Shown here: positions 1 to 7,508 of the stretch, one piece after another
Position numbering within the stretch: the first letter of the stretch is position 1
Layout of the letters: the number at the start of each line of letters is the position of its first letter
Assembly (NCBI GenBank): GCA_023384095.1
Contig: JAHDXT010000035.1
Location: 1-40,552, forward strand
Source of the DNA: Hyphomicrobiaceae bacterium
Lineage (GTDB): Bacteria; Pseudomonadota; Alphaproteobacteria; Rhizobiales; Hyphomicrobiaceae
Length of the DNA: 40,552 nucleotides
Direction of reading: 5' to 3'
Notes under the pieces: model-generated
The model's input: only the letters and a program-made list of their open reading frames with translations
What the model was told of the DNA's origin: nothing
Databases searched by the model: none
Program-made: the position numbers and the translations under genes

Positions 1-52
1 TCGCTCCCTGGTCCGGGATGACGGGAATAAAGCGTTCAGTGCGGAAAAATAG
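1..52. repeat. Partial copy of a dispersed intergenic repeat
   Basis: Bases 1-26 are identical to bases 39266-39291 near the other end of the window. The similarity continues weakly for about 25 bases (GCGTTCAGTGCGGAA here, GTGTTTGGTGCGGAA there). The unit ends in GGGATGACGGG, which is the end motif of the CGTCAT-type palindromic repeats seen elsewhere in the window. The copy is cut by the window edge, so its left part cannot be judged. It ends just before the first gene and may lie in that gene's upstream region. Confidence 0.7.
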
Positions 53-55
53 CGC

Positions 56-805
56 ATGTCGCGCGCCAGCCAGACGGGTCAGGACCTGCCGCCGATGAGC
101 CCGCAACCCGCGGAAGCGTCCGCTGACGATCCCTGCGGCGCGATAGGCGGCGCCGACCCGGATCGCCCGTTCGTGGTCGCCCAGCTCGGCCAGTCCCTGG
201 ACGGCCGCGTGGCGACCGCGACCGGCGAGAGCCGCTGGATCAACCGCGATGCGGCGCTCGATCACCTGCACCGGCTCAGGGCCTCGGTGGATGCCGTCGT
301 GGTCGGCATCGGCACGGTGCTGGCCGACGATCCCATGCTCAACGTCAGGCGCGTCGCCGGCCGCGATCCCGCGCGCGTGGTCATCGACCCGGCAGGACGC
401 CTGCCCCACGGCGCGCGCTGCCTGACGCCGGACGGCGCTCCGCGTATCGTCGTGCGCGCCTGCGACGAGGGCGCGCCAACCGGCGTCGAGGTGATCCGGC
501 TTGCCACGGGGACCCGGCTGATGGATCCTCTGGCGATCGTGGCGGCGCTGTTCGAGCGCGGCTTCAGGCGGCTGCTCGTCGAAGGCGGCTCGCGCACCGT
601 GTCGCAATTCATAGACGCCGGCGCCGTCGACCGGCTGCACGTGCTGATCGCGCCGATGATCCTCGGGTCGGGGCAGACGGGCCTCAACCTGGCGCCGATC
701 GGCAGGCTCACCGAGGCGAGGCGCCCGAGGACCAGCGTTCACCTGCTGGCCGACGGCGACGTGCTCTTCGACTGCGACCTGCGATCCGATGGGAGAACGG
801 CATGA
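56..805 (+). CDS. RibD C-terminal-type reductase (pyrimidine/dihydrofolate reductase-like)
   Basis: This 249-residue protein matches the stand-alone reductase half of RibD. Seen in sequence: AQLGQSLDGRVAT near residue 42, the VGIGTVLADDPMLNVR nucleotide/substrate segment near residues 83-98, and LLVEGGSRTVSQFID near residue 173. There is no deaminase domain. In riboflavin synthesis this fold reduces the ribosyl side chain of an aminopyrimidine with NADPH; relatives reduce dihydropterins. A PTPS-like gene lies in the convergent operon next door, so a reductase acting on a pteridine or pyrimidine is a reasonable inference. The stop overlaps the ATG of the cytochrome b561 gene (ATGA), so the two are co-transcribed. 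The first 35 residues are not part of the domain, and an ATG at position 95 is an alternative start. Confidence 0.85.
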   Translation: MSRASQTGQDLPPMSPQPAEASADDPCGAIGGADPDRPFVVAQLGQSLDGRVATATGESRWINRDAALDHLHRLRASVDAVVVGIGTVLADDPMLNVRRVAGRDPARVVIDPAGRLPHGARCLTPDGAPRIVVRACDEGAPTGVEVIRLATGTRLMDPLAIVAALFERGFRRLLVEGGSRTVSQFIDAGAVDRLHVLIAPMILGSGQTGLNLAPIGRLTEARRPRTSVHLLADGDVLFDCDLRSDGRTA

Positions 806-1383
806 CGGAACACGCGCCACGGCCGGATCGTCCGGTCGAGCCCTATAGCCCGGTTGCCCGCGCCTTTCATTGGGTGACGGCCGCCATCGTCGCGGTGCAG
901 GTCTCGATCGGGCTGGCGATGACGTACAGAGGCAAGACGCTGAACATCTGGGACGAGGCGACGAACGAGCTCTACAGCACCCACAAGCTGGTCGGCTTCG
1001 CCCTGCTCTGGCTCGTGCTGGCGCGCATCGGCTATCGGCTCGTGCACGGCGCCCCTCCGCCGGAGCCGACCCTGGAGCCCTGGCAGCGGCTCGGCTCGCT
1101 CGTCGTTCACAACTCGCTCTACGTCCTGCTCGTCCTGATGCCGATCCTCGGCTGGCTTGGCATTTCACTTTTTCCGGCGCTCGAACTCTTCGGCTGGTTC
1201 TCGCTGCCGGCGCTGACCTCGCCGGACAACGCGCTGGCCGAGCAGGTGCTCTGGGTGCATCGGACGCTCGCCTTCGTGCTGCTGGCTCTCGTCATCGGCC
1301 ACGCCTCGATGGCGCTGTTCCACTACTTCGTGCGCGGCGACAACGTCCTGTGGCGGATGCTGACGAGCGTCGGGCGGCGCTGA
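802..1383 (+). CDS. Cytochrome b561-family protein
   Basis: This 193-residue inner-membrane protein has four hydrophobic segments and the histidines expected for two b-type haems: FHW near residue 23, STHK near residue 61, VVHN near residue 98, WVHRT near residue 151, and GH/FHYF near the end. Proteins of this family pass electrons between quinol or soluble carriers and a partner enzyme. Its ATG overlaps the stop of the RibD-like reductase by four bases, which suggests that the electron carrier and the reductase belong together or are simply co-expressed. It converges with the methyltransferase gene, with only 11 bases between the stops. The family is clear; the redox partner is not known. 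Confidence 0.88.
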   Translation: MTEHAPRPDRPVEPYSPVARAFHWVTAAIVAVQVSIGLAMTYRGKTLNIWDEATNELYSTHKLVGFALLWLVLARIGYRLVHGAPPPEPTLEPWQRLGSLVVHNSLYVLLVLMPILGWLGISLFPALELFGWFSLPALTSPDNALAEQVLWVHRTLAFVLLALVIGHASMALFHYFVRGDNVLWRMLTSVGRR

Positions 1384-1394
1384 GCGGGCTTCGC

Positions 1395-2207
1395 TCACGT
1401 CACGGGCGGCAGCGCGAGCAGATCCTCGTGCCCGACGATGGTGACGGCGCCGGCCGCCGCCGTGCGGTGCGCCATCCAGCCGTCGATCGTCGAGGACGGG
1501 ATGAGGCCCGTTTCGCGCACGGCGGCGGCCCAGCCGCGCTCCAGCTCCCGGCGTAAGGCAGAGTGGGAGCTGTCGAGTATCCACGGGCTCCTGCCTCGCC
1601 GGATGGCGTAGCCATGCAGCGCGAAAGCGGCGGCAAGGGCCTCGGTCGCGTCAGGACCGGCGGCGGGGCCGAAGCCTTTGTCCGTCTGTTGATGCCGGTT
1701 GAAGGTCTCGCGCATCGCGGGATCGGCCGGGTGCTCCGGCAGGAAGGCGGCGATGCCGTCGTAGCTCAACACGGTGTAGAAGGCCGCGCCCGCGGCCGCG
1801 ACATCCGCCGCCAGCCCGTCCATGACGGCAACCGAGACGAGATCGAACAGGGCCGAGGCGGTGACGAGATCCGCGCCTTCGATCAGCGCGCCGAAGCCTC
1901 CGCCGGACAGGTCGGCCTGCCGGTACTCGATCTCGATTTCGACCCCACCGGAAACGGTCTCCATCTCGCGCGCCCGGGCGGCCTGCAGCAGCCGCTGGTC
2001 GTGATCGACGAGGGTCCAGTGCTGGCGCGGCGGCAGCAATGGGGCAAGGCTGCGCAGGTTCGAGCCAGTGCCGCAGCCGAGGTCGACGACGCGGATGAAC
2101 TCGCGGCCGGCGAGCGCCCGAACACAGGCCGCACGCACCTGCGCATTGACGGCGCCATGATCGGCCGGCTCGCGCAGGGCCAGCCATTCCGGCGAAAAGC
2201 CGCTCAT
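1395..2207 (-). CDS. Class I SAM-dependent methyltransferase
   Basis: The 270-residue protein shows the SAM-binding motif I, VDLGCGTGSN (residues 41-50), followed by an acidic strand-2 end (LVDHDQ) and ADLVTASALFDLVS as the motif-IV region. It is last in a minus-strand operon: its start overlaps the stop of the GT4 glycosyltransferase by four bases. The substrate cannot be read from the sequence. Given the PTPS-like protein and glycosyltransferase in the same operon, the product of those enzymes is an obvious candidate. O-methylated pterins are known in alphaproteobacteria, but the link here is inference. Confidence 0.82.
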   Translation of the reverse strand: MSGFSPEWLALREPADHGAVNAQVRAACVRALAGREFIRVVDLGCGTGSNLRSLAPLLPPRQHWTLVDHDQRLLQAARAREMETVSGGVEIEIEYRQADLSGGGFGALIEGADLVTASALFDLVSVAVMDGLAADVAAAGAAFYTVLSYDGIAAFLPEHPADPAMRETFNRHQQTDKGFGPAAGPDATEALAAAFALHGYAIRRGRSPWILDSSHSALRRELERGWAAAVRETGLIPSSTIDGWMAHRTAAAGAVTIVGHEDLLALPPVT

Positions 2208-3250
2208 TCCGCAACCTCCCGGATCGCCGCCGCGATCGCCTTTGCCGTCTCCTCCCAGCCGGGGAGGTGCTGTCCGGCTTGCCAGGAGGCGCCGCTAAGG
2301 CGCCGGCGCAGATCGGCATCGGCGATCATCTGGCGCAAGGCGTCGCTGAGCGGCTCCACTGCTCCGGGCGCCACCTTGAGGGCCGCCGCGTCGGGCGCCG
2401 TCTCGGCCGCGGCCCCTCCCGTGGTGCAGACGATGGGCAGGCCGCGTGCCATGGCCTCCGTCAGCACCATGCCGAAGCCCTCGAACAGGGAGGGCAGGAC
2501 GAACACGTCCGCGGCGGCATAGAGCCGGCCGAGCTGCTGACGGTCGAGCGCGCCCGGAAGCTCGATCCGCGCCCCGAGCCGGTGACTGGAGATGGCCGTG
2601 CTCAACGCCGCGACGGTGCCCTCATCCCGGTCGAGCGGGCCGGCAATCGTCAGCCGCCAGTCGAGGCTGGCGAGGGGCGCCAACGCCTCGACGAGGACGG
2701 CGAACCCCTTGCGCGGGGTGATCGAGCCGACGCTGAGCAACTGCAGCGGCTGCCCGGTGCCATGCGCCCGCGCGGCGGGCTCGGTGCCCGGCACTGCGAC
2801 GGTGATGGCGGCTTCCGGCACGCCGAAATCGCTGACCAGAAGACGCCTGGTGAAAGGGCTCGTCACGACGACGCGCCGCGCGAAGGTCAGCGCCTGCCGC
2901 TCCAGGGCGATGAGCTCGCGCACGCGGGCCTCCGGCAAACCCGGCTCGTAGCCCAGCGGATGGTGCACGAGCGCGACGATCGGCTGCCGGACCCCGGCGA
3001 GCAGGTCTGCCGGCATCGCACCGAATGCCAGCCCGTCGACGAGCAGGACGGTCTCCGGGCTCAGCGCGGCGAAAGTGCGCGCCGTCTCGGCCAGCTCGCC
3101 GTATGAAGGCGACGGATAGCCCGCGGGCAGCGGCACGTGCCGGACCGGGACGCCGATCCCGGGCAGGCGCGCCATCACCTCGCGGTCGTAGGCATAGCCG
3201 CCGGTCGGCGTGGTCAGCTCGCCCGGTATCGCGAATGCGACGTCAGCCAC
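2204..3250 (-). CDS. Glycosyltransferase family 4
   Basis: The protein has 348 residues and a GT-B fold signature. The N-terminal half carries the acceptor-side loop GGYAYDREV (residues 17-25). The C-terminal half has LLSVGSITPRKGF (residues 171-183) and the nucleotide-sugar motif FEGFGMVLTEA with E257 and E265, the E-x7-E pair of family GT4. No signal peptide or membrane segment is seen, so it should act in the cytoplasm. It overlaps the PTPS-like gene upstream by eight bases and the methyltransferase downstream by four. GT4 enzymes are known to glycosylate pterins in cyanobacteria, which makes a pteridine acceptor plausible here, but lipids or polysaccharides cannot be excluded. Confidence 0.87.
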   Translation of the reverse strand: MADVAFAIPGELTTPTGGYAYDREVMARLPGIGVPVRHVPLPAGYPSPSYGELAETARTFAALSPETVLLVDGLAFGAMPADLLAGVRQPIVALVHHPLGYEPGLPEARVRELIALERQALTFARRVVVTSPFTRRLLVSDFGVPEAAITVAVPGTEPAARAHGTGQPLQLLSVGSITPRKGFAVLVEALAPLASLDWRLTIAGPLDRDEGTVAALSTAISSHRLGARIELPGALDRQQLGRLYAAADVFVLPSLFEGFGMVLTEAMARGLPIVCTTGGAAAETAPDAAALKVAPGAVEPLSDALRQMIADADLRRRLSGASWQAGQHLPGWEETAKAIAAAIREVAE

Positions 3251-3647
3251 CGACGGGTCCCTCGAGCCAGGCGCGCGCCAGATCCGTCTCGTGCAGCGTC
3301 ACGCGGATGCGGGCGATGCCCTTGCCGTCCTCCCCGAGCGCCCCTTCGCGCGCGGCCCTGGTCATCGCCTCGAAGACATGCCGGCACAGGAACTCCGTAG
3401 TCGTCAGCTCGCCCTTGAACTGCGGCAGCTCGTCGAGGTTCTGGTAAGCCAGCGGCTTCAGCACACTGTGCAGCGCCTCGAGCGCGGCGCCGATGTCGAC
3501 CACCACGTTGTGCGGGGTCAGCGCCTCGCGGAAGAAGGCCACGTCCACCACGAAGGTCGCTCCGTGCATATTCCGTGCGGGGCCGAAGAACGGATCGGGC
3601 AGGCTGTGGGCGATCATGATGCGGTCGCGCACCTCGACGGCGTACAT
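3243..3647 (-). CDS. PTPS/QueD-family protein with atypical active site
   Basis: The 134-residue protein aligns with 6-pyruvoyltetrahydropterin synthase / 6-carboxytetrahydropterin synthase. Kept features are His14 (IAHSLP), His28 (NMHG), Glu85 in TTTEFLC, which matches the pterin-anchoring region, and Glu120 in LHETD. Missing features are striking. The second His of the usual HGH zinc pair is Ala30, there is no Cys in the segment just before it, and the usual LDH.LN block reads LAYQNLDELP, without the Asp-His pair. Canonical PTPS or QueD chemistry is therefore doubtful, though a pteridine ligand is still likely. It sits between the MDR dehydrogenase (15-base gap) and the GT4 gene (8-base overlap). 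A divergent enzyme or a binding protein are both possible. Confidence 0.8.
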   Translation of the reverse strand: MYAVEVRDRIMIAHSLPDPFFGPARNMHGATFVVDVAFFREALTPHNVVVDIGAALEALHSVLKPLAYQNLDELPQFKGELTTTEFLCRHVFEAMTRAAREGALGEDGKGIARIRVTLHETDLARAWLEGPVGG

Positions 3648-3662
3648 GGCAGTCCTTTCAGG

Positions 3663-4676
3663 TCATGCTCGGAGCGTGACGGCGGGGTAGCGGATGACGG
3701 GCGCCAGCCCCGGTGCGCCGGGGGCCAGCACCTCGGGAAGACGCGCCGGCGCGTCGTCGAGCTCGATCTCCTCGCTGACGAGAGCGTCGAGGCGCGGGTC
3801 GTGCAGCAGCGACAAGGCGGCTTCAAGGCGCCGGCGCTGGGACCATCGCGGACGCCGCGAGGGCGCGACCTGCCCGACCTGCGAGGAGACGAGCCTCAGC
3901 CGCCGGCTGTGAAACGCGCCGCCCAGCGGCGCGGGCACGGCGCCCTCGCCATACCAGCTCAGCTCGACCACCGTCGCCTCCAGACCGGCGGCGGCGATCG
4001 CGGCGGCGAGGCCCGGGGCAGTGGCGCTGGTGTGGAGCACGACGTCGGCCTCGCGCGGCGCGGCGTCGGGCAAGGCGAAGCGGAACCCGAGCCGGTCCGC
4101 GATCCGCGCGCGCTCGGGCAGCACATCGACGAGGGTGACGTCGGCTCCCGGAAGCCGCGCCGCGAGATAGGCGGCGAGGACCCCGACGACGCCGCCGCCG
4201 ACCACCACGATCCGGTCGGCAGGGCCGGCGCCCGCGTCCCACAGCGCGTTGAGGGCGGTTTCCATGTTGGCGGCGAGCGTCGCCCGCCTCGCCGGCACCT
4301 CGTCCGGCACCGGCACGGCCATGTGGATCGGGACGACGAAGACATCCTGGTGCGGGTGCAACACGAAGACGGTGCGACCTCTGAGCTCGTCCGGCCCTGC
4401 CTCGACGATGCCCGCCGCGCAATAGCCATATTTCACCGGGAATGGAAACGCGCCGGCCTGCAACGGCGCGCGCATGCGGTCCCACTCGCCCCGAGGCACT
4501 GCCCCCGACATGATGAGACGTTCCGTGCCGCGGCTGATTGCGCTATACAGCGCACGGACGAGGACCTCGCCGTGCGACGGGCCGGACAGCGGCTCCGAGC
4601 GGAGCTCCGCTTTGCCCTCGGCGACGTACCACAGGGCGCGGGCGGAGTACGAATCGCCTGCCGCAGGGGTCGTCAT
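3663..4676 (-). CDS. MDR-superfamily dehydrogenase without the usual zinc ligands
   Basis: The 337-residue protein is a medium-chain dehydrogenase/reductase. The GroES-like N-terminal half carries AISRGTERLIMSG (residues 46-58), and the Rossmann half has VVVGGGVVGV (157-166) followed by TLVDV. Such proteins are often annotated as zinc-binding alcohol dehydrogenases. Here the catalytic-zinc Cys is replaced within AISRGTE, and the GHE motif region reads YGYCAAG (83-89). The four-cysteine structural-zinc loop is also absent. The SRGTE pattern resembles the BchC-like branch of the superfamily. It is the first gene of the minus-strand operon and diverges from mdoH with 54 bases between starts. The substrate is unknown; from context it may oxidise or reduce a pteridine-linked hydroxyl or carbonyl group. 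Confidence 0.78.
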   Translation of the reverse strand: MTTPAAGDSYSARALWYVAEGKAELRSEPLSGPSHGEVLVRALYSAISRGTERLIMSGAVPRGEWDRMRAPLQAGAFPFPVKYGYCAAGIVEAGPDELRGRTVFVLHPHQDVFVVPIHMAVPVPDEVPARRATLAANMETALNALWDAGAGPADRIVVVGGGVVGVLAAYLAARLPGADVTLVDVLPERARIADRLGFRFALPDAAPREADVVLHTSATAPGLAAAIAAAGLEATVVELSWYGEGAVPAPLGGAFHSRRLRLVSSQVGQVAPSRRPRWSQRRRLEAALSLLHDPRLDALVSEEIELDDAPARLPEVLAPGAPGLAPVIRYPAVTLRA

Positions 4677-4730
4677 TCCATTTCACCCGCCGTTGATGGC
4701 CGGCTGCCGCCGTCTTCAGGGAAACGCGCC
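4677..4730. promoter_or_regulatory. Short divergent intergenic region between the dehydrogenase operon and mdoH
   Basis: Only 54 bases separate two oppositely oriented start codons. At least one promoter must lie here or inside the upstream genes. No convincing -35/-10 pair can be read by eye. A weak purine-rich ribosome-binding stretch (CAGGGAAACG) precedes the mdoH ATG. Confidence 0.35.
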
Positions 4731-6536
4731 ATGACCGAGCGCCAAGGGCTTTCGACGCCGCTGCCGGCCATCGGGAGCAGCGCTGTGCTTACTACGCCGA
4801 CCGGCGCGCAGTCCATGCCGGAGCTGGGCCGGCGGCGCGCCGTCATGGTCGCGCTCAACGTCGTCACATATCTCTTGCTGATGTGGGGCGTGGCCCATGT
4901 GCTTTCAGCAGGCGGGTGGACGCTGGTCGATGCGGTGCTGCTGGTCGCCTTTGCCATCGGCTCGCCGTGGACGGTGCTGGGCTTCTGGAATTCGGTGATC
5001 GGCCTGTGGCTGCTGCACGGGGCGCGCGACCCGATGACCAGGGTCGCGTCGTTCGCCGCGGCGGCCGACGCCGACACTCCGATCGGAATCCGCACCGCCG
5101 TCCTCATGACCTTGCGCAACGAGGACCCGGACCGCGCGTTCCTGCGCCTCGAGACGGTCAAGCAGAGCCTGGATCGAAGCGGGTACGGCGGGCAGTTCGA
5201 CTATTTCATTCTCAGCGACACCAACGATCCCGCCGTCGCTGCCGCCGAGGCGGCGGCGGCCGAGGCATGGCGGCGCACGCTGCCCGATGCCGATCAGGTC
5301 ATCTACCGCCGCCGCACCGAGAATACGGGCTACAAGGCCGGCAACCTGCGCGACTTCTGCGAGCGCTGGGGCGGCGGCTACGAGCTGATGCTGCCGCTCG
5401 ACGCCGACAGCCTGATGTCGGGGGATGCGATCGTCCGGCTGGTGCGCATCATGCAGGCGCATCCGCGGCTCGGCATCCTGCAGAGCCTGGTCGTGGGGAT
5501 GCCATCCTCGAGCGCGTTCGCGCGCATCTTCCAGTTCGGCATGCGCCACGGCATGCGCGCCTACACGATGGGGCAGGCGTGGTGGGTCGGCGACTGCGGC
5601 CCGTTCTGGGGCCACAATGCGCTGGTGCGGATCAAGCCGTTCGCGGAAGAGTGCCGTCTGCCGATGCTGCCGGGAAAGCCGCCGCTCGGCGGGCACGTGC
5701 TGTCGCACGACCAGGTGGAAGCCACCCTCATGCGCCGCGCCGGCTACGAGGTCCGCGTGCTGCCCGAGGAGCGCGGCTCGTGGGAGGAGAACCCGCCGAC
5801 CATGCTGGAGTTCATCCGGCGGGACATCCGCTGGTGCCAGGGCAACATCCAGTACCTGAAGCTGCTCGACCTGCCGGGACTGCTGCCGATGAGCCGGTTC
5901 CAGCTCGTCTGGGCCATCCTGATGTTCCTCGGCATCCCGGCCTGGACGCTGATGATCGCGCTGTTGCCCGTGCTCGCCTGGGAGGCTCAAGGGATCGCCG
6001 ACTATCCGGCGACGCTGGCGGTCACGCTCTATGCCGCGTTCTTTGCGATGTACCTGAGCCCCAAGATCGCCGGCCTCGCCGACGCCATGCTGACGCCGGG
6101 CGCAGTCGCCCGCTACGGCGGTCGGCTGCGGTTTGCTGCGAGCGCCGCGATCGAGCTCGTGTTTTCGTTTCTGCTCGGCGCCGTCTCGACCATCCGCACC
6201 TCGATCTTCATGATCGGGCTCATGTTCGGGAAGTCGGTGACCTGGGGCGGTCAATCCCGCGACTCGCACGGCATCGCCTGGGCCGTGGCGTGGGCTGCGC
6301 TGTGGCCGCAGGTGGCGTTCGGAGCGCTCGTCTGCGGAGCCTTGCTGGCGGTCGCGCCCAAGGCGCTGCTCTGGAGCCTGCCGCTGACCGCCGGGTATCT
6401 CCTGGCCGTGCCGTTCGCCGTGCTGACGGCGCACCCAGCCGTCGGCCGCCTGTTCCGCAGGGCCGGGCTGTGCGGCATTCCCGAGGATTTCAATCCACCG
6501 CCGGAAGTCCAGGCGGTGCAGCACAGTCAGCCATGA
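4731..6536 (+). CDS. mdoH: Periplasmic glucan glucosyltransferase MdoH/OpgH
   Basis: The 601-residue inner-membrane GT2 processive glycosyltransferase makes the beta-glucan backbone of osmoregulated periplasmic glucans from UDP-glucose. Two membrane segments lie at about residues 38-95. The catalytic domain follows with TLRNEDPDRAF, FILSDTNDP and TGYKAGNLRDFCERW, the LDADS motif (Asp224 and Asp226), and RRDIRWCQGN, the Q/RxxRW-like acceptor motif. A membrane-rich C-terminus ends the protein. It is shorter than the Escherichia coli protein (847 residues) but similar to the compact alphaproteobacterial form. The ATG at 4731 is chosen because the reading frame upstream only mirrors the opposite-strand operon. 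The partner gene mdoG/opgG is not beside it. Its stop overlaps the FkbM methyltransferase start by four bases. Confidence 0.9.
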   Translation: MTERQGLSTPLPAIGSSAVLTTPTGAQSMPELGRRRAVMVALNVVTYLLLMWGVAHVLSAGGWTLVDAVLLVAFAIGSPWTVLGFWNSVIGLWLLHGARDPMTRVASFAAAADADTPIGIRTAVLMTLRNEDPDRAFLRLETVKQSLDRSGYGGQFDYFILSDTNDPAVAAAEAAAAEAWRRTLPDADQVIYRRRTENTGYKAGNLRDFCERWGGGYELMLPLDADSLMSGDAIVRLVRIMQAHPRLGILQSLVVGMPSSSAFARIFQFGMRHGMRAYTMGQAWWVGDCGPFWGHNALVRIKPFAEECRLPMLPGKPPLGGHVLSHDQVEATLMRRAGYEVRVLPEERGSWEENPPTMLEFIRRDIRWCQGNIQYLKLLDLPGLLPMSRFQLVWAILMFLGIPAWTLMIALLPVLAWEAQGIADYPATLAVTLYAAFFAMYLSPKIAGLADAMLTPGAVARYGGRLRFAASAAIELVFSFLLGAVSTIRTSIFMIGLMFGKSVTWGGQSRDSHGIAWAVAWAALWPQVAFGALVCGALLAVAPKALLWSLPLTAGYLLAVPFAVLTAHPAVGRLFRRAGLCGIPEDFNPPPEVQAVQHSQP

Positions 6537-7309
6537 GCCGCATCCTGCAAGACCGGCTGATCGCGCTGAAGGGCGACCAGCGGCTTTCGGGGCTGCGCCG
6601 TTCGCTCGAGGTCTACTACGGCGGCGCAGCGCGGGACGCCGCCATGGACGCGCTCTACGCCCGGTTCGTCGCCCCCGGCGATCTCGCGTTCGACATCGGC
6701 AGCCACGTCGGCGACCGCATCGGCGCCTTCCGCCGGCTCGGCGCACGCGTCGTGGCGCTCGAGCCGCAGCCGGACTGCGGGCAGGTGATCCGCACGCTCT
6801 ACGGCGACGATCCCGAGGTCACGCTGGTCGAGGCGGCCTGCGGGCGGGAAGCGGGGCGGCTGCTGCTGCGCGTCAACTCCGCCAACCCGACCGTTACCAC
6901 CGCATCGCCCGAGTTCATTGCGGCGGCCGATGGCGCCGGCGGCTGGGAGGGGCAGGTCTGGGACCGCGAGATCGAGGTCGAGGTGACGACGCTCGGCGCT
7001 CTCATCGGCCGCTTCGGCAGCCCCCGGTTCGTCAAGATCGACGTGGAGGGCTTCGAGGCCGACGTTCTGGCCGGCCTCGGCACCGCCCTGCCTGCGCTGT
7101 CGTTCGAGCTCACAACGATCCAGCGCGGCGTCGCCTTGCGCTGCATCGACCGGCTGCTGGCACTCGGCCCCTACCGCTTCGACGTGGCGCTGGGCGAGAC
7201 GCAGGTGCTGAGCCTGGGCGAATGGGTCGATGGACCGCGGATCAAGGACCTCATCCAGTCGCTGCCGCACGCAGCCAACTCGGGCGACGTCTATGCACTG
7301 CACGTCTAG
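6533..7309 (+). CDS. FkbM-family methyltransferase
   Basis: The 258-residue protein has the FkbM pattern: the SAM motif DIGSHVGDRIGAF (from Asp54), ALEPQP at the end of strand 2, and the family-typical FVKIDVEGFEADVLAG block near residues 164-179. FkbM proteins are SAM-dependent O-methyltransferases, often acting on sugars or glycans. The ATGA overlap with mdoH makes translational coupling likely, so a methyl modification of the periplasmic glucan or its precursor is a reasonable guess. The enzyme has no signal peptide, so it should act on the cytoplasmic side. Substrate is unproven. Confidence 0.88.
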   Translation: MSRILQDRLIALKGDQRLSGLRRSLEVYYGGAARDAAMDALYARFVAPGDLAFDIGSHVGDRIGAFRRLGARVVALEPQPDCGQVIRTLYGDDPEVTLVEAACGREAGRLLLRVNSANPTVTTASPEFIAAADGAGGWEGQVWDREIEVEVTTLGALIGRFGSPRFVKIDVEGFEADVLAGLGTALPALSFELTTIQRGVALRCIDRLLALGPYRFDVALGETQVLSLGEWVDGPRIKDLIQSLPHAANSGDVYALHV

Positions 7310-7344
7310 AGTTCGTTCCGTCGAGTTGAAAACGCCCTCAGCTC

Positions 7345-7480
7345 CGTCATGCCCACGAAGGTGGGCATCCAGGTCACCTCACCACGAGGATGTGCTTTCG
7401 ACTGTGACGCACCGCGACATGCGGCACTCCGCACCCATCCTGATACGTGTCCTGGATTCCCGCCGCCGCGGGAATGACGG
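7345..7480. repeat. CGTCAT palindromic repeat pair (REP/BIME-like)
   Basis: Two palindromes face each other. The left one is CGTCATGCCCAC-GAAG-GTGGGCATCCAGG (7345-7373). The right one, 7451-7480, reads CCTGGATTCCCGC followed by GCGGGAATGACGG. Read on the other strand the right unit begins CCGTCATTCCCGC and ends AATCCAGG, so the outer sequences form an inverted repeat around the spacer. The arrangement is that of a bacterial interspersed mosaic element. It lies between the FkbM gene and the start of the next gene, where it could stabilise or end the mdoH-fkbM transcript. Confidence 0.75.
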
Positions 7481-7508
7481 TAGTGGGGGTTGGAAGCTTC
7501 GATCAAAC

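Noticed and set aside
3210-4730. Very long upstream extension of the mdoH reading frame
   Set aside because: The extension is the antisense shadow of the dehydrogenase and PTPS-like genes. MdoH homology begins shortly after the ATG at 4731.
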